A DNA stretch of 64,000 nucleotides from Aeromonas popoffii. Its GTDB lineage: Bacteria; Pseudomonadota; Gammaproteobacteria; Enterobacterales; Aeromonadaceae. Below are positions 55,211 to 64,000 of the stretch, piece after piece (position 1 is the first letter of the stretch; each line of letters begins with the position of its first letter). The position numbers were made by a program, and so were the translations under genes. Location of the stretch: contig NZ_CDBI01000066.1 in NCBI RefSeq assembly GCF_000820025.1, forward strand, positions 55,314 through 119,313. The letters run 5' to 3'. The notes under the pieces were generated by a model, which saw only the letters and a program-made list of their open reading frames with translations, had not been told where the DNA came from and did not search any database.

Positions 55211-55987
55211 TCAGCTTGACGGTTTCTGCGCCATCACATGGATATAGCGACCCAGGGAGATAAACGGCTCCTGGCGGCAATATTGCTGCTCCATGGCCAG
55301 CAGATCATCGAACTTCTCGACCTGATCCTGCTTGTGGCGCATGTAGTCGTGGATGACCCGCACCCCTGTCTTGCCGATGATCTTGAGCCCCCCTCGCCCA
55401 ATCCAGTCGTACACCTGCTCCGGCAACTGCGGATTGGTAGGGGTCAGGGCGGTCTGGCGTTTCTTGCGAAGGCCGAGGCGCACATAGTCAAAATTACCCA
55501 CCACCAGGCTCTGAAACAGCAGGCCATGACGGTTGTAAAAAAGCAGCGACAGTATGCCCCCTGCATTGACGAAAGGGAACAGACCGAGCAAGGTCTGGCG
55601 CGGCTCGGCGAGCCACTCCAGCACGGCGTGACAGAGCACCAGATCAAAGGTGCCGGTCACGTGGCTCTTGAGATCCTGAATGGGGCACTGGATGAGACGG
55701 ATTCTCTCTTCCAGCCCCTGTTCGGCGATCTGGACCCGGGCCAACTCAAGCATTTCGGCGGAGAGATCGCACAGCTCCACCTGATGACCCATGGCCGCCA
55801 GCTTCTGGGCAAAGTAGCCAAATCCGCCCCCCGCATCCAGGATGCGCAGGGGCCGGTTGCCAAGGCGAGCCAGGCAGGCTTCGATGTCGCTCCACACCAC
55901 AGTGGTGCGAATGCGCCCCTTGGTGGAGTCATAAATGTTGCGAGCGAACTTGTCGGCGCGCCCGTCAAAACTCTGATCTTGCTTCAA
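55211..55987 (-). CDS. cmoM: tRNA uridine-34 carboxymethyl ester methyltransferase CmoM
   Basis: A 258-residue SAM-dependent methyltransferase (formerly SmtA). The start, with FDGRADKFARNIYDSTKGRI, the SAM motif ILDAGGGFGYFA, and VLCHAVLEWLAEP are family hallmarks. It methylates cmo5U34 in several tRNAs, including the valine ones read by cmo5U. It is upstream of mukF on the same strand, as in E. coli, and divergent from elyC. Confidence 0.95.
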   Translation of the reverse strand: MKQDQSFDGRADKFARNIYDSTKGRIRTTVVWSDIEACLARLGNRPLRILDAGGGFGYFAQKLAAMGHQVELCDLSAEMLELARVQIAEQGLEERIRLIQCPIQDLKSHVTGTFDLVLCHAVLEWLAEPRQTLLGLFPFVNAGGILSLLFYNRHGLLFQSLVVGNFDYVRLGLRKKRQTALTPTNPQLPEQVYDWIGRGGLKIIGKTGVRVIHDYMRHKQDQVEKFDDLLAMEQQYCRQEPFISLGRYIHVMAQKPSS

Positions 55988-56085
55988 GACACACTCAACT
56001 TTTGGCCACAGGGTTGGGCCTGACGAAAAAAGAGGGGTATTCTGTCACATCCCGAATTTGCTGAAAACTCAAGGACGACATCCCA

Positions 56086-56886
56086 GTGTTTGAGCTCAAC
56101 CTGTTTGCTGCCAACTTGTTTGTTATCAAGAAATGGCTAGGCCAATTGCTGATGCCGCTACCCTTCTCCCTCTCATTGTTGTTGCTGGCGCTCTTGCTGC
56201 TCTGGTTCACCCGTTTTCAAAAAACCGGCAAGCTGCTGGCGACCCTCTCCTTGCTGGTCGTCGCCCTGATGGGAATGCGACCAATAAGCTATGAGCTGGC
56301 CCGCCCGCTGGAGCAGACCTTCCCGCCCTTCGAGATAAGCCTGCACCCGGATATAACCGCTATCGTGGTGCTGGGCAACGGCCATGTGAGCGATCCGGCG
56401 GTGCCCGAGCGCGCCTGGCAAAACAATATAGCCCTCGCAAGAACCCTGGAGGGCGTGCGACTGGCCATGGCCTATCCACAAGCGGAGCTCATCTTCTCCG
56501 GTTATGTGTCCGGAGATCCCCTCTCCAACGCCGAGGTCAATGCCCGCATGGCGATGAGTCTGGGCATTCCCCGCTCGCGGATGACGTTGTTTGAAAACAA
56601 CAAGGATACCCATGACGAAGCCGTCAGCATCAGCCGTTATCTCAAGGGCAAGCGGGTGGCGCTGGTCAGTTCGGCCACCCACCTGCCCCGGGCCATGGCG
56701 CTCTATCAGGGACAGGGACTCAACGCTGTGCCGGCCCCTACCGACTACACCGCCAAGCAAAGTCAGGTGGCGCAACCCCTCTACAGCTACCTGCCGAAGG
56801 GGCGTTATCTGATGTATTCCGAGGCTGCCATTCACGAATGGATTGGGGTATGGTGGGCCCGTTTGCGAGGGCAGGTTAACGATTGA
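56086..56886 (+). CDS. elyC: Envelope biogenesis protein ElyC
   Basis: A 266-residue inner-membrane protein. Two membrane helices lie in the first 65 residues (PFSLSLLLLALLLLW and LLATLSLLVVALMG), and a periplasmic DUF218/YdcF domain follows with AIVVLGNGHVSDP and VALVSSATHLPRAMALY. In E. coli ElyC is needed for peptidoglycan synthesis at low temperature. GTG at 56086 is chosen because AAGGA lies ten bases upstream. It is divergent from cmoM. Confidence 0.9.
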   Translation: MFELNLFAANLFVIKKWLGQLLMPLPFSLSLLLLALLLLWFTRFQKTGKLLATLSLLVVALMGMRPISYELARPLEQTFPPFEISLHPDITAIVVLGNGHVSDPAVPERAWQNNIALARTLEGVRLAMAYPQAELIFSGYVSGDPLSNAEVNARMAMSLGIPRSRMTLFENNKDTHDEAVSISRYLKGKRVALVSSATHLPRAMALYQGQGLNAVPAPTDYTAKQSQVAQPLYSYLPKGRYLMYSEAAIHEWIGVWWARLRGQVND

Positions 56887-56982
56887 GCAATCGAGCCTTT
56901 CATTCCTGATTTGGATCAGGAAAGCGAAAAAAAATTACGTTATTTGCCGCCGGGTCAGCTATCTTGGGCTCGGTTCAATTCA

Positions 56983-56988
56983 TATAAT
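56983..56988 (+). promoter_or_regulatory. Probable -10 box of tpiA
   Basis: A perfect TATAAT about 35 bp before the tpiA start. No clear -35 box lies at the usual distance. Confidence 0.45.
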
Positions 56989-57021
56989 GTCGCGCAATCA
57001 AATGCCTAGGAGATATACAAG

Positions 57022-57777
57022 ATGAGACAGCACCTGGTAATGGGTAACTGGAAACTGAACGGCACCAAAGCTTCTGTTGAAGCTCTGATCAAAGGACTGA
57101 CCCCGGCTGCTGCCGCTCATCCTTCTGTGCAAGTCGCCGTCTGCCCGCCGGTTATCTTTTTGGGTCTGGTTGAGCAACTGACCGCCGGCAGCAAGATTGC
57201 CTACGGTGCCCAGAACGCCGACGTTCACGAGTCCGGCGCCTTCACCGGCGAGAACGCCCCCTCCATGCTCAAAGCCTTCGGTTGCACCTACTCCCTGGTC
57301 GGTCACAGCGAGCGCCGTACCCTGCATGCAGAGAGTGACGACGTGGTCGCTGCCAAGTACGAAGCCATTCAGAAAGCGGGGCTGGTTCCCGTATTGTGCA
57401 TCGGTGAGACGCTGGAACAGTTTGAAGCTGGCGTGACCAAGAAAGTGGTTGAAGCCCAGCTGAAAGCCGTCATCGACCGTTGTGGCATCGCCTCCTTCAG
57501 CAACGCCGTGGTTGCCTACGAGCCGGTATGGGCCATCGGCACCGGCAAGACTGCCACGCCGGAAATCGCTCAGTCCATCCACGCCCACATCCGTCAGTAC
57601 CTGGCCGGGTTTGACGGCGCCGTGGCTGCCAAGGTACAGATCCTGTACGGCGGTTCCGTCACTGGCGCCACTGCAGCCGACCTGTTCGGTCAGCCGGACA
57701 TCGACGGCGGCCTGGTGGGTGGTGCGTCCCTGAAAGTGGACGACTTCTCCCAGATCATTGCTGGCGCAGCCAAGTAA
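57022..57777 (+). CDS. tpiA: Triosephosphate isomerase
   Basis: A 251-residue TIM barrel that interconverts dihydroxyacetone phosphate and glyceraldehyde 3-phosphate. Catalytic residues are Lys12 in GNWKLNGT, His in LVGHSERR and Glu in AYEPVWAIGTGK. The phosphate-binding loop is LYGGSVTG. GGAG lies just upstream of the ATG. It is followed by pfkA 151 bp later, so the two glycolytic genes are neighbours but probably separate transcripts. Confidence 0.97.
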   Translation: MRQHLVMGNWKLNGTKASVEALIKGLTPAAAAHPSVQVAVCPPVIFLGLVEQLTAGSKIAYGAQNADVHESGAFTGENAPSMLKAFGCTYSLVGHSERRTLHAESDDVVAAKYEAIQKAGLVPVLCIGETLEQFEAGVTKKVVEAQLKAVIDRCGIASFSNAVVAYEPVWAIGTGKTATPEIAQSIHAHIRQYLAGFDGAVAAKVQILYGGSVTGATAADLFGQPDIDGGLVGGASLKVDDFSQIIAGAAK

Positions 57778-57788
57778 GCTGTCGCCCT

Positions 57789-57810
57789 GGAGGGGGCGCT
57801 TGCCCCCTCC
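57789..57810 (+). terminator. Possible terminator of tpiA
   Basis: A nine-bp stem GGAGGGGGC, loop GCTT, GCCCCCTCC. The T run that should follow is weak. Confidence 0.5.
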
Positions 57811-57928
57811 TGCATATCGCTTTTCCTATGGTAGCCCCCGCATCCCATACGAAAGCCGATTATAGTCAATGTGGCTTATCTCATATTTTCAAAACTTCGT
57901 ATTCGACAACTTAGATCCAGAGGCACTC

Positions 57929-58900
57929 ATGACCAAACAAATCAAACGTATTGGTGTTTTGACCAGTGGTGGTGACGCACCGGGTATGAACGCAGCCATC
58001 CGCGCCGTGGTGCGTGCTGGTCTGCACCATAACCTGGAAGTTTACGGCATCTATGATGGCTACCTCGGCCTGCATCAGGGCAGGATCGTCAAGCTGGAAC
58101 GTCACAGCGTCTCCGACGTGGTAAACCGTGGTGGTACCTTCCTGGGCTCCGCCCGTTTCCCCGCCTTCAAAGACCAGAAAGTGCGCGCCGAAGCGATCGA
58201 GAATCTGAAAAAACACGGTATCGACGCCCTGGTAGTGATCGGGGGGGATGGCTCCTACATGGGTGCCAAGAAGCTGACCGAGGAGGGTTTCCCCTGCATC
58301 GGCCTGCCGGGCACCATAGACAACGACATCGCCGGTACCGACTTCACCATCGGCTTTGATACCGCCCTGAACGTGGTGGTCGACGCCATCGACCGTCTGC
58401 GCGACACCTGCAGCTCCCACCACCGTATCTCGGTGGTCGAGATCATGGGCCGCCACTGCGGCGATCTGGCCATGTCTGCCGCCGTTGCCGGTGGTGCAGA
58501 GTACGTGATAGTGCCAGAAGTGACCTTCGACAAGGACAAGCTGCTGCTGCAGATCAAGGAAGGCGAAGCCAAAGGCAAGAAGCACGCCATTATCACCATC
58601 TGTGAGCACGTAACAGACGTGAACGCCCTGGCCAAGGACATCGAAGCCATGACAGGCCGCGAGACCCGCGCCACCATACTGGGCCACATCCAGCGTGGCG
58701 GCTCACCCACCGCACGCGATCGCATCATGTCCAGCCGCATGGGTGCCTTCGCCGTTGAACAGCTGCTGGCCGGTCAGGGTGGCCGCTGCGTCGGGATCCA
58801 GGGCAACGAGATGGTGCACCACGACATCATCGACTGCATCGAGAATCTCAAACGCCCGTTCGATCAGGAGCTGTACGATCTCTCCACCACCCTGTTCTAA
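57929..58900 (+). CDS. pfkA: ATP-dependent 6-phosphofructokinase
   Basis: A 323-residue enzyme (E. coli PfkA has 320) catalysing the committed step of glycolysis. The nucleotide site is [21 protein letters not shown] binds the phosphates, [12 protein letters not shown] contains the catalytic aspartate, and [11 protein letters not shown] binds fructose 6-phosphate. ATG at 57929 matches the family start; 20 codons of open frame upstream are ignored. A good terminator follows. Confidence 0.97.
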   Translation: MTKQIKRIGVLTSGGDAPGMNAAIRAVVRAGLHHNLEVYGIYDGYLGLHQGRIVKLERHSVSDVVNRGGTFLGSARFPAFKDQKVRAEAIENLKKHGIDALVVIGGDGSYMGAKKLTEEGFPCIGLPGTIDNDIAGTDFTIGFDTALNVVVDAIDRLRDTCSSHHRISVVEIMGRHCGDLAMSAAVAGGAEYVIVPEVTFDKDKLLLQIKEGEAKGKKHAIITICEHVTDVNALAKDIEAMTGRETRATILGHIQRGGSPTARDRIMSSRMGAFAVEQLLAGQGGRCVGIQGNEMVHHDIIDCIENLKRPFDQELYDLSTTLF

Positions 58901-58929
58901 GCATCCGTCGCTTGCTCAGCCTGTGTGAC

Positions 58930-58958
58930 AAAAAACCCTCCGCTGGAGGGTTTTTTTA
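58930..58958 (+). terminator. Terminator of pfkA
   Basis: Stem AAAACCCTCC, loop GCT, GGAGGGTTTTTTT. Confidence 0.9.
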
Positions 58959-59850
58959 TGCGCGTCCTGTACCCGGCAACGGGCGAAACTGGCAGTTGTA
59001 GGCCCCCTCTCTCTTACCGCACTACTGCTGCGCTGTTTCCCCCCTATCTTGTCCCCATGCCCACCATACCGGCAAACGGAGCCGACCCCCGCCTCCTAAA
59101 CCCGCGAATAGTCAGTGGCAGCCCTCTCGTCGTTGGTGAATGGACGCCGGTTTATTGCCAAGGTTTAGCCGCTCACGCCTCACGACATCTCGGGTATGCC
59201 GACTGGCTGGATAGCCTCTACCGGCATCGGGCGCAAGGTCAGCCCCCGGACCTCCTCCCATCACCACAGGCAACCGGTGACGTCGGCTAGCGGCGTGATC
59301 GTCATCCCAGGAAGGCAGGTCGCCTCTTCGCCACTGGTAATGCCGTCTCGATAAGATCTGACGCCGGGGCACACAGACACATGGCATGAGAAAATGTACG
59401 CCCTGCAGAGGCCACCATACGCCCCACCCTCAATGGCAAACCTCCCGTTTTGTTCGCTATTTTTACGCGCTGACTGAGAAGCGGGTGCAGCCCCCGCCCC
59501 CTGAAGGAGGCGTCCTGTCAGGCTTCACGGTACAAGATGCGACAAAAAATGGATGCAGCCTTCACATTCAGCCAAGGAATAAGCCAACCTGCTTTCGACG
59601 ACAACTTCAGACGCCAAAGAGGAGCTTGAAACCGAATTAAATTTCAAGCAACCACAAAAAGCCTCATATAAAACCCATCAAAAAGCCAACACGACAAACA
59701 TATAACAATATGAATTTTATAGACTTACACCTCAAACCCAAAGCGCTCATCAGCATCACAGAGAAGGTAAGATGATAAAATAGACGCCAAAATGCAAAAA
59801 TGAGGCTTTAGACTCACCACCATTCAAAATGGCAACATAAATACATTTTA
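58959..59850. other. Gene-poor region, nothing recognised
   Basis: About 0.9 kb without a supported gene. Several open frames exist on both strands but lack ribosome sites and recognisable protein. The last 200 bases are AT-rich (A runs, few G), unlike the 60% GC around, and lead into the promoter of a small membrane peptide. Confidence 0.4.
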
Positions 59851-59853
59851 CTA

Positions 59854-59881
59854 TTGTTTTACCGCACAGTTATGGTATCTT
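59854..59881 (+). promoter_or_regulatory. Likely promoter of the 27-residue membrane peptide
   Basis: TTGTTT at 59854 and TATCTT at 59876 with a 16-bp spacer, 35 bp before the ATG. Confidence 0.5.
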
Positions 59882-59915
59882 TGTTCCATCAACAGTCAGC
59901 CAAGGGAGACAAAAT

Positions 59916-59999
59916 ATGAAAGAGTTTGTTGTTACTGCCGTTTTTACCGTGTTTTTCACTCTGGTTGCCGTCTCTCTGCCGTCGTTGTCACAGCTTTGA
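59916..59999 (+). CDS. 27-residue single-span membrane peptide
   Basis: The peptide MKEFVVTAVFTVFFTLVAVS, followed by LPSLSQL, is one hydrophobic helix with a charged start. AAGGGAGAC lies seven bases before the ATG, and promoter-like boxes lie just upstream. It has the look of the small inner-membrane peptides of enterobacteria (YnhF and similar), without sequence identity that I can assign. It was found by eye because it is shorter than usual gene-calling limits. Confidence 0.6.
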   Translation: MKEFVVTAVFTVFFTLVAVSLPSLSQL

Positions 60000-60274
60000 G
60001 CCGGTTAGTCATCCAGCATCTTGTATGACTGAATGACAGCCAGAGCACAGGCGCTGACTAATTCACCACTCTCTGTCTTTTTTGGCTACTTCACCCTGTG
60101 TGATACCGAAAGCCTTATTTAGAACTGGTTGATGCACACTATATAAGCTGCATGTCACTGCCACCGCCCACAAGGGGAGCCTCATCGCTCCCCTTGTTGC
60201 ATTTCCTCTCCGGGATTTACTCTTGCTCCCCTGCCCGTCACAATATCCGCTTGATTCGCCATGCAGGAATTACC

Positions 60275-61537
60275 ATGACCCAAGATGCTCTACGCCAGTG
60301 GCGTCGTGATCTTCATCGTCTGCCCGAAGCGGCCTGGTGTGAATTTCGCACCAGCTCCCTCATTGCTCACCATCTTTCGGAACTCGGTTTCTCCGTCATG
60401 CTCGGTGACAAGCTGCTGGCCAGCAACCTCATCATGGGACGGGAGGTAGACGTACAAGCCCAGAAGGAGCGGGCCCTACGTCAGGGGGCCCATCCCGACT
60501 GGCTGACCCGCATCAAAGAGATAACGGGAGTAATGGGGGTATGGGACAGCGGTCGTCCAGGCCCGACCCTGGCTTTTCGCTTCGATATCGATGCGGTAGA
60601 GGTCGATGAGAGCCAGGATGAGCTGCATCCCCCCAGTCAGGAAGGGTGGCAATCTCGCAATGCCGGCTGGATGCACGCCTGTGCCCATGACGGTCATACC
60701 GCCATCGGGCTGGTGCTGGCCGAGCGGATCGCCGCCCAGGCAGAGCAACTCAACGGCCGCATCAAGCTGTTTTTCCAGCCCGCCGAAGAGGGGTGCCGTG
60801 GTGGCAAGGCGCTGGCAGCCGGCGGTCAGCTCGACGATGTGGATGCCCTGCTGGCGCTGCACATCGGCATTCATGCCAACAGTGGCGAGCTGGTGGTCAA
60901 TCCCACCGAGTTTCTCTGTTCAACAAAATTTGACGTGGAGTTTATGGGGCGCGCCGTCCATGCCGGTCTTGAGCCCAATGCGGGCAGCAATGCGCTGGCG
61001 GCAGCCTGTACGGCGACCACCGCCATGCTCGGCATTGCCCGTCATCGCGATGGCATGACCCGTATCAACGTGGGCCAGCTCAGCGGTGGCAGCGGTCGCA
61101 ACGTGATCCCGGGCCATGCCCGCCTGCAGGGGGAGACCCGAGGTGCCACCCCGGCGCTTAACGATTACATGTTCGGCCAGGTACAGCAGATAGTGGAAGG
61201 GGCTGCCATGATGCAGGGCGCCACCTACCTCATTCGCAAGCAGGGGGAAGCCATCGGCATCGAGAACAGCCCGGCCCTGCTCGAAGAGATAGTGCCGCTG
61301 GCTCAGGCGCTCAAACTTGAGACCATCCACACCCGCCGCTTTGGCGCCAGCGAGGATGCCGGCTTTCTCATCGAGCGGGTGCAGCGCAATGGCGGTCAGG
61401 CCGCCTACCTGATCCTGGGGGCCAATCTGGCGGCGCCTCATCACCACCCAGAGTTCGACTTCGACGAAGCCGTGCTGGAACACGGGGTCGCCCTGCTCGA
61501 ATCCTGGCTGCTCAGTCGTCTGGTGCCTGATACATGA
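60275..61537 (+). CDS. M20-family amidohydrolase (AbgA-like)
   Basis: A 420-residue metal-dependent hydrolase. The zinc-binding motifs are FRFDIDAVEV, ACAHDGHTAIG and FFQPAEEGCRGG; the dimerisation domain in the middle has the glycine-rich GQLSGGSGRNVIPG, and the C-terminal SEDAGFLI and HHHPEFDFDE are typical. E. coli AbgA is a subunit of p-aminobenzoyl-glutamate hydrolase; here no abgB or abgT lies beside it, so the substrate may differ. ATG at 60275 is chosen since CAGGAAT precedes it. Confidence 0.85.
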   Translation: MTQDALRQWRRDLHRLPEAAWCEFRTSSLIAHHLSELGFSVMLGDKLLASNLIMGREVDVQAQKERALRQGAHPDWLTRIKEITGVMGVWDSGRPGPTLAFRFDIDAVEVDESQDELHPPSQEGWQSRNAGWMHACAHDGHTAIGLVLAERIAAQAEQLNGRIKLFFQPAEEGCRGGKALAAGGQLDDVDALLALHIGIHANSGELVVNPTEFLCSTKFDVEFMGRAVHAGLEPNAGSNALAAACTATTAMLGIARHRDGMTRINVGQLSGGSGRNVIPGHARLQGETRGATPALNDYMFGQVQQIVEGAAMMQGATYLIRKQGEAIGIENSPALLEEIVPLAQALKLETIHTRRFGASEDAGFLIERVQRNGGQAAYLILGANLAAPHHHPEFDFDEAVLEHGVALLESWLLSRLVPDT

Positions 61538-61546
61538 CAAGATGAC

Positions 61547-61573
61547 AAAAGGCAGCGCTGGCGCTGCCTTTTG
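61547..61573. terminator. Bidirectional terminator
   Basis: Stem AAAAGGCAGCGC, loop TG, GCGCTGCCTTTT; between convergent genes (amidohydrolase and yjjG). Confidence 0.85.
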
Positions 61574-61605
61574 TGTGTCTGACGATCGGCTCGCCGCCTT
61601 GGGGC

Positions 61606-62286
61606 TTACTGCCCCAACACTATGGTGGAGAGATGAGCGAAGTGGTGGATCTCGTGGGTCGCCTCGCACGCGGTATCGTGACGGGCCGGGTTGTACCAGC
61701 AGGTAGCCAGCCCCTGCGCCGCAGCACCGGCGATGTCGGTCTTGGGGTTGTCCCCCACCATCAACACCCGCGCAGGGCTCGGCTGCCCCATCAAGGCAAG
61801 GGCATGCTGGAAAATGGCGGCGGCAGGCTTGGTCACCTGCACCTCGTCCGAGATGACCAGGGGCTCGAACCAGTCGCTCCAGCCCAACTTACTGAGGCGA
61901 CCCCGTTGCGGCAGGCTGAAGCCATTGGTGATGATCCCCATTCGCACCCGGCTCTTGAGAGCGTGCAGTGTCTCCAGCACCCCCTCCAGCGGCACACTCA
62001 GAGCGATGATCTGCTGCAAGAAGGTGTCATTCATTGCCATGGGTGCCACGTCGACCTGCTCGGCAAACAGGGCGAAACGGGTCTGCTGCAGGTGGGCCGC
62101 ATCGATCTCACCCGAGTTGTACTGCTGCCACAACCTGTGATTCAGTACCTGATACTCCGCCATCGTGGGCGGTGTCGGTGTCACGCCATAGAGCTGCAGG
62201 GTCTGCTCCAGAGCCTGGGCGACCGGGAAATCGAGCAGTGTTTCGTCCAGATCGAACAACACCCAGTCATAACTTGGTACTTTCAC
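61606..62286 (-). CDS. yjjG: HAD pyrimidine 5'-nucleotidase YjjG
   Basis: A 226-residue HAD phosphatase. Motif I is LFDLDETLLDF with D12 and D14, motif II IITNGF, motif III has the lysine in VTKPAAAIF, and motif IV is VGDNPKTDI. YjjG removes phosphate from dUMP, dTMP and non-canonical pyrimidine nucleotides and protects against mutagenic analogues. It is downstream of an M17 aminopeptidase gene with 8 bp between them, probably one transcript. Confidence 0.88.
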   Translation of the reverse strand: MKVPSYDWVLFDLDETLLDFPVAQALEQTLQLYGVTPTPPTMAEYQVLNHRLWQQYNSGEIDAAHLQQTRFALFAEQVDVAPMAMNDTFLQQIIALSVPLEGVLETLHALKSRVRMGIITNGFSLPQRGRLSKLGWSDWFEPLVISDEVQVTKPAAAIFQHALALMGQPSPARVLMVGDNPKTDIAGAAAQGLATCWYNPARHDTACEATHEIHHFAHLSTIVLGQ

Positions 62287-62294
62287 ACGATTCC

Positions 62295-63791
62295 TTACTG
62301 TTCTTGTTTGTCGAGTTCATGGCGGCGGCCCAGCGGGCTGGCGAGCAAGTCCAGCGTCAGCCTGACCCCGAATCCGGTCACTTCGCTGCTGACCACGCCG
62401 TTGCCCCCCTTGCTGCGAAAACCGCTCAAATCGAGGTGCAGCCAGGGGGTCTGGGCAGGCACGAAGCGGTTGAGAAAACGGGCGGCGTCGATGTGATCCG
62501 GCGATGCGCCCGGCGCACACTGTAGCAGATCGGCCCACTCGCTATCGAGGTTGTCGTCATAGTCCTCATCCAGCGGGAAGGGCCAGACTCGCTCACCGCA
62601 GCGCTGGCCCAGGCTTATCAGCTCGCCGAACCAGTGGGGCCGGTTGGTGAAGGCGCCACTGTAACGGCTGCCCAGCGCCCGCTTGCAGGCCCCCGTCAGA
62701 GTGGCGTAATCGATCAGCAGATCCGGATTGTCCTGCACTGCCATGCAGAGGGTATCCGCCAGCACCATGCGCCCCTCGGCATCGGTATCCACCACCTCTA
62801 TGGTGGTGCCGTTGAGTGCCGTGACTACCTCTCCCGGCCGGTACGCGAGCGGGCCTATGTGGTTCTCGGCGATGGCAAGCCAACAGTGCACTTCGTAGGG
62901 CAGGCGGGCGCGGCTGATCGCATAGAGGGCGCCCAGTGCCACGGCGCTGCCGCCCATGTCCAGATGCATGCCATACATACTGCCAGCGACCTTGAGGTTG
63001 TAGCCACCCGAGTCGTGACAGATCCCCTTGCCCACCAGGGCTACCCGACGCACCGGATTGGGCGGGCAGTAACTGAGCTTGACCATGGCGGCCTGGTTGT
63101 CTTCCGAGCCTTTCGCCACTGCGATGAAGGCGCCGGCCCCCCGTTCTGCCAGTTGAGCCTGATCGTACTCGTGCCACTGCCAGCCTTCGACCTGGGCCAG
63201 CTGGCGAGCCCACTCCCGATAGCTGCGGGCGGTGAGATCGGAGGCTGGCGATACCGCCAGATGCCGCGCCATGCCATTGCCTTCTGCCTCGGCGTAGATC
63301 CGCGCCAGATCCAGCACGCAGCGCGGCGACACCGCAATCTGCTGATAGCGCCACTCATCTTCGGCACGATGCTTGTGGCTCGGCAGCGGCACATTGGCCG
63401 CCAACAGGCAGGCCAGTGTCAGCTCGGCGAGCTGTGCCCTCTCCCCCTCGTCAAACCCTTCCAGATGCAGCCCCATCCGCTCAATCTTGAGACCGGCCAG
63501 CGGGGCTATCCAGGATCTGGCCTGTTTGTAGAGGGCGTGATCCCGGGTGGGATGGACTCCGATGAAAATCACCAGTTGCAGGCTGTTGTGCAGCACCAGG
63601 CTGTAGGGCGCCTTCTGCCCCAGCGCTATCTGGGTTGCCACGGCGGCAAACTCCGGCCTGGCCAGCACAGGGGCGCGCAGATCTTCAGCAATCAGCAGCA
63701 GGTTGGCCGAAAGCCCATTGCCCATGGCCTGGCTCAGGGTGGCATCCTGAATATCGATCTGGGGGGGGAAATAAGTGAACTGTTGCATCAT
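62295..63791 (-). CDS. M17-family leucyl aminopeptidase
   Basis: A 498-residue dinuclear zinc peptidase. The metal-binding residues are seen in GKGICHDSGGYNLK (Lys and Asp) and in VVDTDAEGRMVLAD, the family signature NTDAEGR with N changed to D. The N-terminal half is divergent and less conserved. It is probably a PepA-like enzyme that trims small peptides, but the changed residue makes the exact activity uncertain. The frame begins with ATGATG, and the second may be the start. Confidence 0.82.
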   Translation of the reverse strand: MMQQFTYFPPQIDIQDATLSQAMGNGLSANLLLIAEDLRAPVLARPEFAAVATQIALGQKAPYSLVLHNSLQLVIFIGVHPTRDHALYKQARSWIAPLAGLKIERMGLHLEGFDEGERAQLAELTLACLLAANVPLPSHKHRAEDEWRYQQIAVSPRCVLDLARIYAEAEGNGMARHLAVSPASDLTARSYREWARQLAQVEGWQWHEYDQAQLAERGAGAFIAVAKGSEDNQAAMVKLSYCPPNPVRRVALVGKGICHDSGGYNLKVAGSMYGMHLDMGGSAVALGALYAISRARLPYEVHCWLAIAENHIGPLAYRPGEVVTALNGTTIEVVDTDAEGRMVLADTLCMAVQDNPDLLIDYATLTGACKRALGSRYSGAFTNRPHWFGELISLGQRCGERVWPFPLDEDYDDNLDSEWADLLQCAPGASPDHIDAARFLNRFVPAQTPWLHLDLSGFRSKGGNGVVSSEVTGFGVRLTLDLLASPLGRRHELDKQEQ

Positions 63792-64000
63792 TGGGCAGGG
63801 GCCTCGTCCATGAAGAGATATCGCTGATGATACCCAACAAAGCGCGGGGACAGCCAGATTTTCACTTGAAAATCAATATCAAACGCGATTATGCGTACAA
63901 ATGATGAGCGACCGGAAACGGCACAAAACATAAGAAGGGGGAAACAAGAGGAAAAACGAAATAGGAGAAACAGAAGAAATTTGGTTGCGGGGGCCAGATT
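63792..64000. other. Upstream region at the right window edge
   Basis: AT- and purine-rich DNA upstream of the aminopeptidase gene; no gene or complete signal was recognised. Confidence 0.3.

Noticed and set aside
58925..59290. 121-codon frame after pfkA
   Set aside because: It starts inside the pfkA terminator, has no proper ribosome site, and its translation has no protein-like pattern.

Overview
The window looks like a chromosomal segment of an Aeromonas species (Gammaproteobacteria, about 60% GC). The evidence is the mukFEB condensin operon with cmoM and elyC beside it, the divergent prmB/smrB pair, the ribE/norM neighbourhood, an LpxM-type lipid A acyltransferase, and an exported hemolysin of the Aeromonas AHH1/HlyA type. 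The species assignment is from protein recognition only; no database search was run.

Layout. 0-11 kb: housekeeping and small conserved genes (S1-domain CvfB-like protein, MarR regulator, azoR, DMT exporter, purT, hxpB, ribE, norM) ending in an array of five tRNA-Val(GAC) genes behind a strong promoter. 11-22 kb: polB with a LexA-like box, a YbaK/ProX-type deacylase, a RIO-family kinase, two tandem lpxM genes, a TDT transporter with a divergent LysR regulator, an oxidoreductase and nfo. 22.9-32.6 kb: an accessory zone made of decayed IS5-family pieces on both sides of a pore-forming hemolysin gene, an AT-rich stretch, a stand-alone 1300-residue C-A-T-TE nonribosomal peptide synthetase, a complete IS5/IS427-like element with a frameshifted transposase, and a decayed IS110-family transposase. 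32.6-48 kb: MAPEG protein, rhlE, an orphan solute-binding protein, aroC, prmB, smrB, another IS5 remnant, a methyltransferase, a YjdM/PhnA protein, a 35-residue lysine-rich peptide gene, a DUF2220 (Wadjet JetD-like) toprim protein, an alpha/beta hydrolase, a phzF-like gene broken by an in-frame TGA, a second peptide deformylase next to a GNAT gene, and an RlpA-like lipoprotein. 48.5-57 kb: cmoM-mukF-mukE-mukB on the minus strand, with a 46-bp tandem repeat directly in front of mukF, and divergent elyC. 57-64 kb: tpiA, pfkA, a gene-poor kilobase ending in a 27-residue membrane-peptide gene, an M20 amidohydrolase, yjjG and an M17 aminopeptidase.

How the genes work together. mukFEB form the chromosome condensin. 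tpiA and pfkA are adjacent glycolytic genes. The two lpxM copies probably control secondary acylation of lipid A. The accessory zone combines a secreted toxin with a small natural-product synthetase, both bordered by transposon debris, and is the most likely place for strain-specific biology. The orphan JetD-like protein lies about 6 kb from mukB, the housekeeping relative of Wadjet JetC, without any jetABC genes. With the NRPS and the mukF repeats it is the part of the window most worth following up.
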